NCBI GenBank assembly: GCA_030789695.1
Contig: CM061142.1
Coordinates: 803,318,817 to 803,382,816 of the forward strand
Reading direction: 5' to 3'
Length of the DNA stretch: 64,000 bases
Origin: Scilla litardierei
Taxonomy: Eukaryota > Streptophyta > Magnoliopsida > Asparagales > Asparagaceae
In this document: piece after piece, positions 1-11,408 of the stretch
Layout: each line of letters begins with the position of its first letter
How positions within the stretch are numbered: position 1 is the stretch's first letter
The notes under the pieces: model-generated
Told to the model about the DNA's origin: nothing
What the model saw: the letters and a program-made list of their open reading frames with translations, nothing else
Databases searched by the model: none
Program-made: the position numbers and the translations under genes

Positions 1-1305
1 CAGAATTTCGACATAAAAATCGAGATGGACTTTGAGAAAAGCTTGTTAGCTTTCCAACAAGACCAAAATCAACAAAATCCAAGATGTGTGCAGGTAGTGG
101 TGCTCGTTTTACTGAAATGTGTACAGCTTGACAGAATTCCTAGCATGTTGCACAATTCGAATTTTTATCCCAACTTCCAGTTCGAATTAGAAAAAGTGAT
201 GACATGAAAGTTGCTCATAACTACGAGATAAATATCATATAAAATTTTCAGAGCATTCCTAATAGCTAATTAATCCCAGCACTTAGTTAAAGTTTCAGAT
301 TTGCAGGATAAACTTTCAGCATCAAGAACAAAAGGGGTTTCATGAAATTAATGATGAATTTAGCTCAAGATTAAACATGAACCAATTCTAAAAATGACAA
401 CCAAATAACACACTAGAGAAAATTGGATTCCTACCTCATCAAAATTGGATGGCTCCTTCTTCCTTCTCCTTCCTCTTAATCTTTTTCTTCTTCTTTCTTC
501 TTCCTTCCTCTCTTCTTTGTTTTTCCTTTTTCTTTCTTCTTTCTTTCTTTCTTTCTTTTCTCTCTTTTTTTGTGTGTTTTAGCTCTAGAAAATTTCAGCC
601 CCCCCATGGGAGAAAATAGGAAATAGAAAAATAAAATAAAGATAAAGAAGAATGTAGAAATTTGAAGAAGAATGAAGAAAGATGAAGAAAAAGGTTAAAT
701 AAATATCTATCTTCTAGAAACCCATCTATTTACTAGTTTGCCATTTTCTACACTCTTCATCTTACTACACACCCCCCCTAAACTTAATTACAAAAGTGCC
801 CTTCTACTATGCACACACCTTACTAATTTACAAAAATACCCCTAAGCACAACCCTCTTCACACTAGCCTCTTTACATAACACATTTCCTATTACACATAA
901 AAGGTAAGAATACTTAATAAATAATAATGATCATAATGCATACTAATAATAATACTAATAATACTATTACCATACTACATTACTATATAACTAGGCACTA
1001 CTATATCTATTACATTACTTTATGCACTACACTTCAAAAGGGACCAATATCACCAAATTCCTACACATATCATTACACCATACGCGATGCAACCATAGGC
1101 ATACCATAACACATCCATATAGCTAGACATACACCCTAACAGTCATCCATGGGTAACCAATGTAGTAGTTACTATACACACTACAAGACTTCTATACACA
1201 CCACAAACATATCCAAGCATACATACACTATAGAGTAAACAAAAATACACTATGTATCATAAAAATATATAGGCCCTAGTGTATATGGCACTATGGGTCA
1301 TTACA
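1..1305 (-). repeat. Possible partial chromovirus-like LTR at the window edge
   Basis: On the minus strand this block would begin TGTAATGACCC at 1305, which resembles the TGTAACG start of the chromovirus-like LTRs at 6517 and 51379. It contains a long purine/pyrimidine-biased stretch at about 430-700 (C/T-rich on the plus strand), as is common around the leader of such LTRs. No reading frame in it resembles a known protein. The left end is outside the window, so neither the second terminus nor a TSD can be checked; 1306-1310 (AATTG) would be the right-hand TSD. It could equally be unclassified 3' sequence of the Athila-like element to its right. Confidence 0.3.
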
Positions 1306-2223
1306 AATTGCTTATGACATGGCTCAATAATACGCTTTCCAACATGATCTTGACCATCAATATACACAATTCATGAATAAGATCAATCAGAAGATATTTT
1401 CTCTAATTTAATTTGAATAAATAACATGCGAGCATCGTTTTGCGCAAGTGAAAGTATAACATGTCGTTATATTCTAGTATTTTTATTTACAAGTACTTGG
1501 CATCTCAAAAAGATAGTTCAAGTCATGGGTATTGAAGTTGCTTAGTTTATTCACCATTTCTTTTTTTTTCTTTTTTTCTTTTTCTTTTGACGACTTAGAA
1601 TGATCCATGTAGCGAGCTTTCAGTTAATGATTCCTAGGCCAAACGACCTTCGGACATTAGGCTTAGAAGAGCCCCTCGGACTTAATAACTCGAATCATCT
1701 CAGTTTTATTTTCTCTTTTTTTAATGCGCTCCACATTCATCCATCTTTCGATGCGAATCTCCAATGCTTCCTGAGGCACGAAGACCCTGCTAATCAATGA
1801 ACTCAATGGAACGATGCATTTTTTTCTTTTTCGCTTTTTTCTTTTCTTTTTTTTCCGTAAGCAACTCAACACCCATAAATATGAACAAAAACATTAGTAA
1901 CAAAGGCCAAATTCCTCTTCAACTTGAAGACTTTTCTAATGAATCGTGTATATTTAAACTTTTGCATCACAATAGCATGCATGAAATAAATTCAAACTAT
2001 TTCGAGATATTAATCATGGAAATTGAAAGTTTTCATGAATAACATATTAATGAGTAATTTCATGAAGAAATAAAAATTAATTCAAGCCATAAACGATTTT
2101 TAGAACTAAATCAATGCATAATCATCCGCCTTTGTGGTATGTGTAGGATTTTTAAAAGATGAGAATTGGTGATTTATTCTTTTCTTTTAGCCCTTTTTAA
2201 AAAAAATCCTAAGGTCTCATACG

Positions 2224-2236
2224 CTCCCCCCAACTA
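2224..2236 (-). promoter_or_regulatory. Polypurine-tract-like motif in the 3' region of the minus-strand Athila-like element
   Basis: On the minus strand the sequence reads TTGAGGACAATGTACATC followed by GTTGGGGGGAG. The same block, TTGAGGGCAATGCAAAC then CTTGGGGGAG, occurs at about 62333-62362 in the plus-strand Athila-like element. This is the conserved post-coding motif of Athila/Tat elements. It is not next to an LTR here, so it is an internal PPT-like copy and not the one that primes the LTR. Confidence 0.6.
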
Positions 2237-2239
2237 AAG

Positions 2240-2640
2240 ATGTACATTGTCCTCAATGTCGAAAGGGGTGCGAGTTTATTCAAAAGCAAGCATCCTGAAA
2301 AAGCATATAAAATCTACGCTAATGGAAAGAAGACACCGTGGTCAAATGGCGGATCCTGTATCTTTAATGTTGGAGGAAGTTGTTCTATCTGCTCCTTGCG
2401 ATCCTCGGCGAGTAATCGTCCTCCATTAGCTAAATAGGACCCCCAACAACACAACTCCAAGCATCTCTATAAAGTGATTATGTATGTCCTGTAAGAGATG
2501 AGTTATGTCAGTCCAATTTAGTCTAAAATTCTTTGCCATAAACACATTCCAAATATATTCATCAAAGTAAGTAAAATAAAATAAAGCATGTTGATGACTA
2601 CTCCCTGAAAAATGTACACTACTCTCGGTATGATGCTCAG
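2240..2640. other. Untranslated 3' region of the minus-strand Athila-like element
   Basis: Between the PPT-like motif and the end of the gag-derived sequence I see only short frames on both strands. A minus-strand frame at 2426-2644 (72 aa) has no motif I recognise and no similarity I can name. It may be the decayed C-terminal end of gag. Confidence 0.4.
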
Positions 2641-3392
2641 TCATTAGGGAAAGGGATGAATGATTTTGGGAAAAACTGGGGGAAAGAGTGGTTCGGGCTC
2701 TATAGCGATAGTCTCTAAACCCATGTCCCTAGCTGTCTCCTCCTCCTGCTCATCCAAAATTGCTAGCTCGTCCTCTCCGTTGCACACTCTTTCAGCCATG
2801 TGAATATTATGATTTGTGCTTTCATCGTGACATGGCTTGCTTGATATACCTGTGATAGAAGATGAACTCGTATAGATTCTTGAAATTGAATTTCAAAAGA
2901 GTTACTTTCTTCTAAGTAAGTGGCAATCAGAGTAAAATTTTCAATGGATTGCTGAATTTACCGACTCCGAGCAAGGAAGTTTTCTTGGAATTGATGGGAT
3001 GTAGCCTCCTGTGTCTGAATGAGCAAATAAACTTCCTCTTTCAAGGGCTACAGTGGTACGTCTATGCTTTGCTCTTCTTGATGAAGGCAGGAAGGCTCCG
3101 TTGAATCACTCTCTGAAGTCTCATTAGTGGTCTGATCATTCTCGTTAAGGACTCCATGTACTTACATGCCTCTGTCGGCGTCATGACTCCCAAAAATTCA
3201 TGCAGCTGTGGTCGTAGTCCAAATAAGAAGGATTCCATAAGCGCTTTCTTTATGTACCCATGCTGTGGATAGCTTGATACTATGTCTGTGAACCTCCTCC
3301 AGGCTTGAAAGAAAGTTTCACAATCTGTCTGATTAAAATTAACGATCTTAAGCTTCTCCATCCTATGTTTGTGTGCAACATCGTACTCTGCA
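2641..3392 (-). pseudogene. Gag remnant of the Athila/Tat-like element
   Basis: The minus-strand frame at 3062-3361 resembles the retrotransposon gag domain of Athila/Tat elements: FFQAWRRFTDIVSSYPQHG, then LMESFLFGLRPQLHEFL. It aligns by eye with the gag at 58281-58697 (LHEAWTRYKEMQRRCPHH, IINLFYNGLRD). The frame continues across the solo LTR into 6518-6555 (reading YDAEYDVAHKHR before MEKLK), where a TGA stops it, so the N-terminal part of gag is missing. Downstream (2641-3062) degenerate sequence still suggests a gag tail (QTQEATSHQFQ) but has stops. No zinc knuckle is seen. The product, if made, would be a fragment of the capsid-like protein. Confidence 0.65.
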
Positions 3393-5213
3393 TGTAACGA
3401 CCCGCTCTCGAGGGCCAGTTACTTATTTGATTTATTTGCAGGTCTTGCAGTTTACCAGTGAAATCAGCATAGCCACATCCCAGATATGTACCAAACACTC
3501 AACCAGCGTACAGACATTATTACAGTCCAAATTAAAGTACAACAAGCAGCAGCACTCTCTCACCCAAAGTACATAAAAGGAAAATACTGAAAGGGAATGC
3601 GAAAAGGAAATACATGGTACAACACATACACAAACACAGATAGCTAAAACTCTGCAGCCTCTGGGTCAAACGCAGGCTCCTCGAACTCTGGGGCAATCTC
3701 CTCGATCAGGTCGTCGTCTGCCGGTGCCATAAATGGAACCGAAGGTAAGTCACAACAATTATAAATAAAGAAGAGAAGTATTGTACAAGTATGACAAAAG
3801 TAACTACGTACAAGCAGACCAAAGTGAAAGTAAAGTACGGTGTCTGTACAAGTGTAGAAAGTAAAGTGCATGTACTGTAAAGAAGGCGACCGTGCAAACT
3901 AACACTAGAACTACGTGACTCAAGTAGGAGAGTACAATATGTGACCATCGAGTTCATCTCTTCCCCGGGTGCGCTTACCCAGACGAATGCCGAAACCCAG
4001 GCAGCAGTACATGTATTTTGCCGAAACTCAGGCAGCAGGACGGGATGCCGAAACTCAGGCGACATGACAGGAAGATGCAACTCCAGTCACTCCCGTACTC
4101 TCTCAAACTATGAGTTACCCCAATACCCCAGTGATGTGTCAAGTACAAGTTCTTTACAGGATGTTCCACAAGATGTTCCACATGTTGCTAGTCGAACCAA
4201 GACAACTGGTTGACTTTCTTATTGAAAACCAGAAGGTAGGAAAGAGGATAAAGACAAGTCCAACACAAAAGATGTTACTTCCGTGCTTCGAGCACGTGGT
4301 AGTGTGGTTTAGCACACAATTTAACCAAGTCGATGGTTGTGTGCTACAACCATCAAAGTTAAAAGTTGGTAAAGTAATCTTTGGTTGATTACTTTCCTAT
4401 TAGGTCTCCAGTTCGGTTCAATTTGAATAGCCGTTCTGAGGCTTTAGGTGACGTTCTACGGGTTCGTACAAGTACATTAGACTAGTTTGCTAAACTTAGA
4501 ATCTCGTCGTGGCTTACCAAATTCAATGTCGTAGGAAGCCAGAATTGGATCTAGGCTTTCGTTGAAGATGGTGTAGAAGAACTGGTACTTGCAACACAAG
4601 GAAAATTGGTTAAAGAATACGACATTTCCTATTCAAATAATTAGATCGCTTTGATTTTTAAAACCAGTTGAAACGGTGTCGGAAAACGTTCAAAATTTTT
4701 ATATAAGCTGAAAATGAATATTATGATTTTACAGCAAAAGAAAAATATTTTCAGAAGCCTCTGCTATTTTTTATAATTTTCAGAAGCTCAAAATCACTTT
4801 TAAAAATCCACTTTACTTAAGTATCGTAATCCTTCCATGATTTATTCCGGGTGCAATACTAGTCGGAAATACTCGAGTGAGCAGTCAAAACGACCGTCTC
4901 GAAGATTACTATAACATATATTTTTATCACGTATCAGTGTACGTGAAAATAAAGAGTTATGGATTTTACAAAGAATTTTACGTAATTAAGTTTTAGGCTT
5001 AAAATGATTCTGGAAAAACTAAGCGTCTGGTCGAGATGAGACTAGCACCATTGGATCCAGAATATTATTTCCGATTTTCTGGAGCTAGTCTCACATTTTT
5101 CTGAGGCTTATATTATTAGTTATGAATTTAATACCATAAAATCCCTTTAATAATTAATCAAAATACGTAAATACGAAAATACTTTTCGTATTTACGAAAA
5201 TGCCATCGAGCTG

Positions 5214-5750
5214 TTACCATCGCTCCTTCGTTTTCGACAGCGGCGGAGGGGGCTCGTGCGGCGGTCGACGACGGCGAGGCGAGGGAAGACGACGGCGACA
5301 ACGATGTGGCGAGGGAGGACGACGGCGACGACGACGCGGCGGCGGCGACGTTCGAGGCAGTGGCGAGGGTCTCACACGGGCTTTGCTGGCAGCTGCCTCA
5401 GGGTTGTTCGGGGGAGGCTCGTCGGACGGTGGCGGCGACGTTCTGTCGAGGGTCTGGGGACGGCGGCGACGCGAGGAGGGAGGCAGAGCAGCGGCGGAGT
5501 GGCGACTGCGGGAGGCAGCGGCGAGAGGGGGTGGGGCGCTTCGCGGCTGTTGCAGCGTCGGAGGACGGCAGGGTCCGCTCTTGGCATGGCGACGGTGAGG
5601 CGGGGGGGCTCGGTGGCGGCAGTCGGCGGCGAGGCATGGGTGCTTTTCGATTGGGCTCGGTGGCGGCAGTCGGCGAGGCGGCGAGGCGTCGGAGGAAGGA
5701 GAGCGGGAGAGGAGAGAGAGGGCGGGTGCTTTTCGATTGGCTTCAAACAA
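5214..5750 (-). repeat. GC-rich simple-repeat block in the transcribed part of the solo LTR
   Basis: This block consists of CGG/GCG-rich repeats with long open frames in several phases on both strands, a signature of skewed composition and not of coding. It begins about 50 bases downstream of the minus-strand TATA box at 5805-5812. The homologous LTR at 48001-51379 has an equivalent GC-rich block at about 49980-50590. Confidence 0.6.
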
Positions 5751-5804
5751 AGAGAGAGAGAGAGTGTGTGTAACTTGGTGTGGGTTAAATACAAAGGAGA
5801 GGGG

Positions 5805-5812
5805 TTTATATA
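5805..5812 (-). promoter_or_regulatory. TATA box of the chromovirus-like solo LTR
   Basis: TATATAAA on the minus strand, followed after about 25-50 bases by a CT-rich tract typical of plant transcription starts. Its position in the LTR fits a U3/R boundary. Confidence 0.5.
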
Positions 5813-6691
5813 GGTTAAGCTAATGGCAAAGTTGTGATTAAGGGGGAGACAAGAATTTTAATGGGTTGGATGAGATCCAAATAAATTGGATCTCACCAGC
5901 TAAGAGGAGGTGTGTTTAAGAAGTTGGTTGGGGGATTAGGGTAGAAGTAATTAGGTAAAAGTAGTTTAGTAATTGTAAAAATGGTCATTAGTGATTGTAA
6001 TTAGTGAAAACGGAGGAATACAAGCCTGTTTTCGCATACGACTCCGAAAAATTACGAAAACATACCCACGGGATCGTATCATCGCGAGGATTACAAATAC
6101 GAAATCCTTTTTGGGTTTTGAGCTTCGAAGATACTAGTTTTAGGCCAAAACGTTTAGAAAGCGGGTTTGCGGGTTCTAGTTCGATTTGATATCAGAAAAT
6201 TACGAAATTAATGTGAGGAGCCCTAAATGATCATATGATGCTACTGTATAAGTTTGAAAATGTTTTGAAGATGTTTGTATAGAAAATTAATTCATTAAGC
6301 CAAAACAGTAATAATTGAAATTGAATTTTTATCAGAATTGTTTTGGGTATCTGATGAAATCTGAACTTACTGAAATACATTATAATTAGTCTAGTTCTTC
6401 AAAATATTTTTATAAGAAATTTTTGAAATCAGTTTTGTTATAAAACTCTTGACTAACATTTATAAAGAAATTTTGAAAATACGTAAATTGATGTGTTGAA
6501 AAATACTGATCGTTACACTGCATCATACCAATTGTTTGTTCAATAGAAATTCATGTACTCCATTTTTTTTTGAATTTTTGTTTAAAGAGAAAAAAAACAA
6601 AAAACTAATAAAAAATCCTAAACTATAAGATGGAAGGATCTCACCGAATGTTCCTCCATACGAACTGAAATTGTAGCTTACAAGTACCGTT

Positions 6692-6710
6692 ATCCCCGGC
6701 AACGGCGCCA
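6692..6710 (-). promoter_or_regulatory. Primer-binding site for tRNA-Asp
   Basis: The minus strand reads TGGCGCCGTTGCCGGGGAT, an exact complement of the 3' end of plant tRNA-Asp (ATCCCCGGCAACGGCGCCA). It lies six bases from the end of the LTR at 6717. This PBS is standard for Athila/Tat elements and primes minus-strand DNA synthesis. Confidence 0.85.
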
Positions 6711-7617
6711 AAAACTTGACTCGTCTCAAAATGTGTGAGCGCTACTCCCAAGTGTAGGAGATCGAACAAGTAATAATCTTGATGAGTCCAGGTATCGTAT
6801 CCACGGGTCAACTGACCTGTAAAACCACGAATTTCAGTTTATAAAGAGTACTAATACGACGAGAAACAACCACCTTTCGAAGGCGAAATAATCGTGTAAG
6901 GGTTTTTAATACGAAAAAGAAATCCTACGATAACTACGGGGAAGGCAATATTGGGGTATCAATATGGAGAATATGTGTTGGTTGTGATTTCGTTAGGGTC
7001 TATGCAATCAATGATTATTAATACCTTTTCTATAACTCAACGTTTCACCCCGCAAGGGTATGAGAACGTCGGAAAATATAACGATAAACGAACATCGAAA
7101 AGTGCCTTAAGTATCGAATAAAATACTAGTTTCATGAGGAAAATAAGCTTATGTGCACGCAAGGGTCACGGCGATGTCCGCAAGGATCACGCCACGAATA
7201 AGTCCGCAAAGATCATATTCGATCCAAGTACACCAACAACGATAATACTTGAACAATACGAGTAGAAACTAGCAAAATACGCGATATAACGTGCAAATTA
7301 GGGCGAAAAGATATTAAAATCAAAGATTACAGAGATCTAACTACATCACAACCAGCACATGAGGGTATTAGCCATGCATGGAGAGAAGAGAATCAATATT
7401 CATAGACAAATACATCATCAATACTCAAAATACGCGCTAAATACGCAAAATACAATGGTAAAGTTTAGAATTTTATCACCAAATCTCTACAATTGAACCC
7501 CAAACTCCTTCAGATGATAGCTCTGGCCTCTGTCATGAGTGCCTCCAAATTTCACGGCCAAATATGGCTCTTAGAGCCCCCAAATACGCCAGAATATGCA
7601 ACAAAACCCTTAAATAC

Positions 7618-7627
7618 GCTTATATAG
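7618..7627 (-). promoter_or_regulatory. TATA box in the Athila-like 5' LTR
   Basis: CTATATAAGC on the minus strand, about 900 bases from the PBS side of the LTR. The motif array begins roughly 200 bases upstream of it in the direction of transcription. Confidence 0.5.
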
Positions 7628-7819
7628 AGGCATTTCAGGTTTTAGTTGTTATCGAGTTCGAAACCCACACCCAATTACACCCAAACCCGCTTCAATATGT
7701 CGGTGCAAATATCAGTCGCACAATCGATGCGGGATTGAATCTTGTGACTCCATGTGTCCCCAGGCGGATCGGATCCGCGCTCGCTTGCACCTGCGTCCGC
7801 ATCAAATCCGAGTTCAGCT

Positions 7820-8420
7820 CGGACTAATTCTGGCCGTTGGATGCAGGATCGTGCGGCCATCGATGCGCCACGTCGCCCGCGAAAGAGAACGCTACTGCCC
7901 GCTTCCTCATCCGTTGGATTATAGAGCAGACGGTGCTGATTTCGCCATGTCACCTACTAAGAATCCGCTCACTTTGCATGTACTTCTGTCGTTCGTCGCC
8001 GTTGGATCGAGGGCTGGATGGCGCGGATGACGCCACGTGTCTTGTAGAGTATGTACATCGTCCGCCTCGCTTTCGTTCCTCTGGGTTGCTCTCAGCCATT
8101 CGATCGCGATCGAACGATCGTAAAGTTGCCACGTCGCCCGCCCCGCATTCGATGATAGCTCAGCTACGTGCCGTTGGATCGTAGATGGATGTCCAGGATT
8201 TGACCATGTCACTCCACGTTTGAGCCGCTTGATTGAGCGGGCTTTCTCCAGGATTGTGCCACGTGGCCCGCTCGAAATCGAATCCACTCAATTTCAAGCA
8301 GCGCTACTGACCGTTGGATGTCAATGGTCGGCTGAGATGTGGCCACGTCAGCGTCTCCTCTGGACCATCTGATGAGGCGGGAGACCGCCCGATCGTCGCC
8401 ACGTGGCCGCTCGTATGTTT
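7820..8420 (-). promoter_or_regulatory. Array of CCGTTGGAT and CCACGT(G) motifs in U3 of the Athila-like LTR
   Basis: About seven or eight degenerate units of roughly 75 bp. Each contains a CCGTTGGAT-like segment and a CCACGTGG-like segment; examples are CCGTTGGAT near 7830, 7910, 8000, 8170 and 8310, and CCACGT near 7870, 8030, 8130, 8257, 8342 and 8399. CACGTG is the core of the plant G-box, bound by bZIP and bHLH factors. The array is upstream of the TATA box, so an enhancer role is a reasonable inference and is not shown. Confidence 0.5.
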
Positions 8421-8755
8421 GGCGGGGCTTATTTGCGTATTTACTCCGTATTTCATGGGTATATATCCATTTAAATGGTATTCGGCATTCAAAAATTCAC
8501 AGTAATTAGCACTGATCTCAGAAAAATACAAAAAATAGTCGTTGGAATCGTGAGATCAAGATCTTCTTATTAAAAAAACTAAAAGAGCAGAAATACCCAA
8601 TAAAATTCCATTTTATGCATAGAATATGAGTTTTTTCTAATAAATAAGGGTATTCAAAATACGCTCGTATTAGAGACCAAAATATATGTTATATACGCAC
8701 AAAAATGGGGCTAATTGAGGTGCTAAATATGCAATATTCAACCCGAATCACCAGG

Positions 8756-9240
8756 ATTGATGGAAAGCTGCGTTCGTGAAATCGCATTTGTCCCTCGGGA
8801 CACTTTTCATGGCGACCCTAAGTACATGGTTCATCTCTCCAGCGGGGGAGAAAATGTTTTCCTGGCATTTTAATTTGAATTTTGGAATTTGGGATGGAAA
8901 GAAAAGACCTGTAGTGGTTTCCCATCTTCTAGGGCTAAAGATGACTTGCATCCTTAGATGGAATTTCGCCAAGCTGATTCGGAGCTCGAAGCTCTTGACA
9001 AGTCTCGGACAAATTTTTGATGCCACAGACGGATGTTGTTAGCCCCCAGAGCTTTGGAGCTTGGGAAGCAACTCGGTCCAGTGGTGCAGAGACGTCAAAT
9101 TAGTAGAGGGAGCAGACATCAAACTTTGAGCATCAGTCCACAGTGAGCCCGACAATCGGGAGTAGACGTCAAACTTTCGTATCCGCATTGTCCCTATGAC
9201 TATGCCAATTTTGCATTTGTTATGCTGGCATCATATATTC
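8756..9240. other. Unclassified segment, left piece of an interrupted host sequence
   Basis: I do not recognise this sequence. Open frames on both strands (about 90 aa at 8748-9042) show no known motif. AGACGTCAAA or AGACATCAAA recurs three times at about 9089, 9114 and 9163. Excising the two insertions downstream joins this segment to 25902-25957 and then to 40995 onward. It may be part of an older retroelement. Confidence 0.4.
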
Positions 9241-10171
9241 TATTTACGGGTGTTTTCTCACCACTGAATCGTTGACCGAGGACTGTACGGTCAACGTGGT
9301 CAAGGGGTCGGTTGAGATCCCTTGGGCATGCCGAGCACACGTGCGCTAGGCATGGGTCAGAGGTGGAGTCGAGGTCGAGCGTGAGGTTGGGCCGGAGTGT
9401 CAATCCTCGGCTGAAGCGGAGTGGAGGGGAAGCCTCGGCTCTGCGAGATGGGCTCGGCCTCGGTGGACGTGCGTCGAGGGGAAGCCTCAGCGCTTCATTT
9501 GCTGCTCGGTCTTCAGTCGGTTGCCACACCTACAAGCAGCAGGGGCGATCGCCCGGCGCTGGGGGTAGCCTCGGTGCCTCGGTCAGCTTCTTCCTGAATA
9601 GACAAGAAACTCGTCAGGGTGGCCGGACCTTGGTTCCGACCAAATCCCCTCCGATGCCTAAGTCAGATCAAGGTCTGAAGAGTACTCGACGGGGTAGGTA
9701 TGACTCGAGAGGAGGTCGATACGCTGACCCTCGGCACGAGCAGGGGGAGGGATAGAAATGGCGGAAACCAAAGTCGTTGATGGAATACCTCAGATCTGGA
9801 TACCTGGGATTTTATCCCCTTCTTAGTCGTCCTCCGGTCCTTTTATGGGGTCTCCGCCACGATTGCCCCGATCCACGTCCTCCGTCGGCCTCCTTTCATG
9901 CATCTGCGATCCGCCTCCTTCCATGCCTTATGTGCGTCGTGGGGAGGCGTTTATTAACGGGCCCTTAATGGTCATTAAGGGGCCGCGGATTCAAGGAAAC
10001 GTCTATTTCTGAGGAGCACGAGCTGGTCGTGCATCCCCGGGAGTAGACTGGTCCGGTTTTGAGTTTTATCCGTGGGCCTCATCAGGTGGGCACAATCTCG
10101 CTCGTGGGCTTCCCGTTCATGGCCGGGCCTCGGGTCTCTGCTTATTGTGCTTCTCCAAAACAGTCGTACCA
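9241..10171 (-). repeat. 3' LTR of the Tat-lineage element
   Basis: It aligns throughout with 24964-25896. The outer end reads TATTTACGGG where the partner has TGTTTACGGG, so the terminal G has mutated. The inner end (TACCA on the plus strand) adjoins the PPT. Confidence 0.85.
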
Positions 10172-10187
10172 ATTGCCCCCATCGTCC
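10172..10187 (-). promoter_or_regulatory. Polypurine tract of the Tat-lineage element
   Basis: The minus strand reads GGACGATGGGGGCAAT immediately before the LTR start TGGTACGACTG. This is the expected site of plus-strand priming. Confidence 0.6.
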
Positions 10188-10393
10188 GGGCCGTTCGGTT
10201 TCAGCCGGTTCGATTCGGGCGATGTGACTATTGGGGGTTTGACAGGCGCGTCAGTCGAGGCATGTCCATTAAATGGTGGTCATCATGACACGGCCCGTTT
10301 GATCTTCTCTTGGTGCAGGTTTCGAAACACCGCCGATCCTCTGATGTTGCCACATGCTCCCTTCCGGACGATTTGAATTCCTCGATTGCCTTG

Positions 10394-10402
10394 CATATAA
10401 AG
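10394..10402 (+). promoter_or_regulatory. TATA box of the antisense gene
   Basis: CATATAAAG on the plus strand, about 130 bases before the ATG at 10531 and opposite in direction to the gag gene. It is followed by a pyrimidine-rich leader. The inference is that the antisense gene has its own promoter inside the retrotransposon. Confidence 0.5.
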
Positions 10403-11344
10403 ACGGCGGCCTCCCATGTTTTGATTCTTTTGCGATCTTCCTTCTGATCTTGGTTTTGCAAGCTCCTTCTCTCTGTCATCTTTCTTCCTTCGGCTCCTTC
10501 TCAAGGTAACCCCTTTTCTTCTTTTGCCCCATGGCTACGCTTAGAATAGGCGATTCGGCGTTGGGACCAAGGGACCCCCCGACGCCCGAGTCTGGCAATG
10601 TCTGACCTTCGGGACCCGGAGTCCCTTCGGGGGCTCATCCTATTCAGGACAATGAGAAAAGAAAACTTTTCACAGACCCCATCGGCGATGATGTGGCTCT
10701 GGCTGTCGAGAGGTTCGATGTCCCCCGGCAGTCCTTGGGTCGCCGTCCAAGGCCCCTTTCCCGGCGGTTGCGGAGATCCGGGAGAAGTATTTATGTCATC
10801 CGTACGACGTCCGGATTCCCTTTAATGATGAGCGGATTTGCTTCCCTCGGAGTAATGAGGTCGGCGTCTACGTCGAGATGTTTTGCTTGGGCCTCCGTTT
10901 CCCCTTCATCATCCAAGTCATGGAATCCCTGATGGTGTCTTTGTGCCAGTTGACCCGTACTCCATCGTGGTGCTGACCAGATTCATCATGCTCTGTCATG
11001 CCCATGGCTTAGAGCCGTCTCTTCCTCTTCTTTTTCATTACTATCGGGTTCATACGGTCGGCCAAGGGTCGTGGCAGCACCTCCGGGTCCGCGCGGGGAG
11101 GGAGTGTTTGCTCGGTCTTCCTCGTTGGGTTAGGGACTAGAGATCGAGCTATGTCTTTGTTGTCTTTCCTAAGGACGTCAAGATCTTGACAGGTTGGGGA
11201 GGGTTATGTCAATACAACTTGACGTTGACCCTCTCCGAGGCTGACCAGGCGGACGTCTGGCTGCTGTCGTCTCTTTCCCTAGAGGAGCGATTGATCTGGC
11301 CTCTGCTGGACGACCTGCTTCTCAAGACCGTTCTGTGGTCTCCC

Positions 11345-11408
11345 GGTAGGCTCTTCCTTTCTTTCTGTTTTCCCTCTCGTTTACCCTGATCTCCTTTCCT
11401 TCTGCAGA
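11345..11408 (+). other. Putative intron 1 of the antisense gene
   Basis: It begins GTAGGC after an open frame and ends in a pyrimidine-rich tract with TTCTGCAG, directly before an exon that opens ATGGCCGG. The size of about 64 bases is short but possible in plants. Confidence 0.5.

Larger units (their letters stand above)
3393..6517 (-). mobile_element. Solo LTR of a chromovirus-like Ty3 element, 3.1 kb, TSD CTGCA
   Basis: The block starts TGTAACGA and ends TCGTTACA, giving inverted termini, and is flanked by perfect CTGCA duplications (3388-3392 and 6518-6522). There is no internal coding region, so it is a solo LTR, probably left by recombination between two LTRs. A second copy lies at 48001-51379, where the adjacent polypurine tract fixes the orientation as minus. 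On the minus strand a TATA box (TATATAAA, 5805-5812) precedes a CTCTCTCT stretch and then a very GC-rich block (5214-5750), taken to be leader sequence. The frames in the GC block are low-complexity R, P and S repeats and are not called as genes. Three imperfect TGCCGAAACTCAGGCAG repeats lie at about 3985-4075. Confidence 0.85.
1306..8750 (-). mobile_element. Athila/Tat-like Ty3 element lacking pol, minus strand, 3' LTR not in window
   Basis: This is a minus-strand Ty3/gypsy element read right to left: 5' LTR (6717-8750), tRNA-Asp PBS (6692-6710), short leader, gag remnant, and a 3' untranslated region with a PPT-like motif (2224-2236) and A/T homopolymer-rich sequence at 1560-1590. Less than 900 bases separate the gag remnant from the 3' motif, so protease, RT, RNase H and integrase are absent. 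A solo LTR (3393-6517) was inserted into it later. Removing that LTR restores continuity across the CTGCA duplication. The 3' LTR is not visible, being either left of the window or lost. The right end at 8750 is followed by CCAGG, the expected TSD position. Athila/Tat affiliation rests on the PBS and on the shared downstream motif (see 62330-62365). Confidence 0.7.
6717..8750 (-). repeat. 5' LTR of the minus-strand Athila/Tat-like element
   Basis: The plus strand begins TGACTCG beside the PBS and ends CGAATCA at 8750, giving near-perfect 7-bp inverted termini. Length is 2034 bp. A minus-strand TATA box (CTATATAAGC, 7618-7627) is preceded, further right, by an array of CCGTTGGAT and CCACGTGG-type motifs (about 7820-8420). 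The partner LTR is not in the window, so the right end rests on the inverted terminus alone. Confidence 0.7.

Noticed and set aside
5200..5813. Several frames of 130-185 aa on both strands
   Set aside because: Open in many phases because of CGG-rich repeats inside a solo LTR; Arg-, Gly- and Pro-rich only.
6692..6710. Partial tRNA-Asp gene
   Set aside because: Only the 3' 19 bases match and the position beside an LTR shows it is a primer-binding site.
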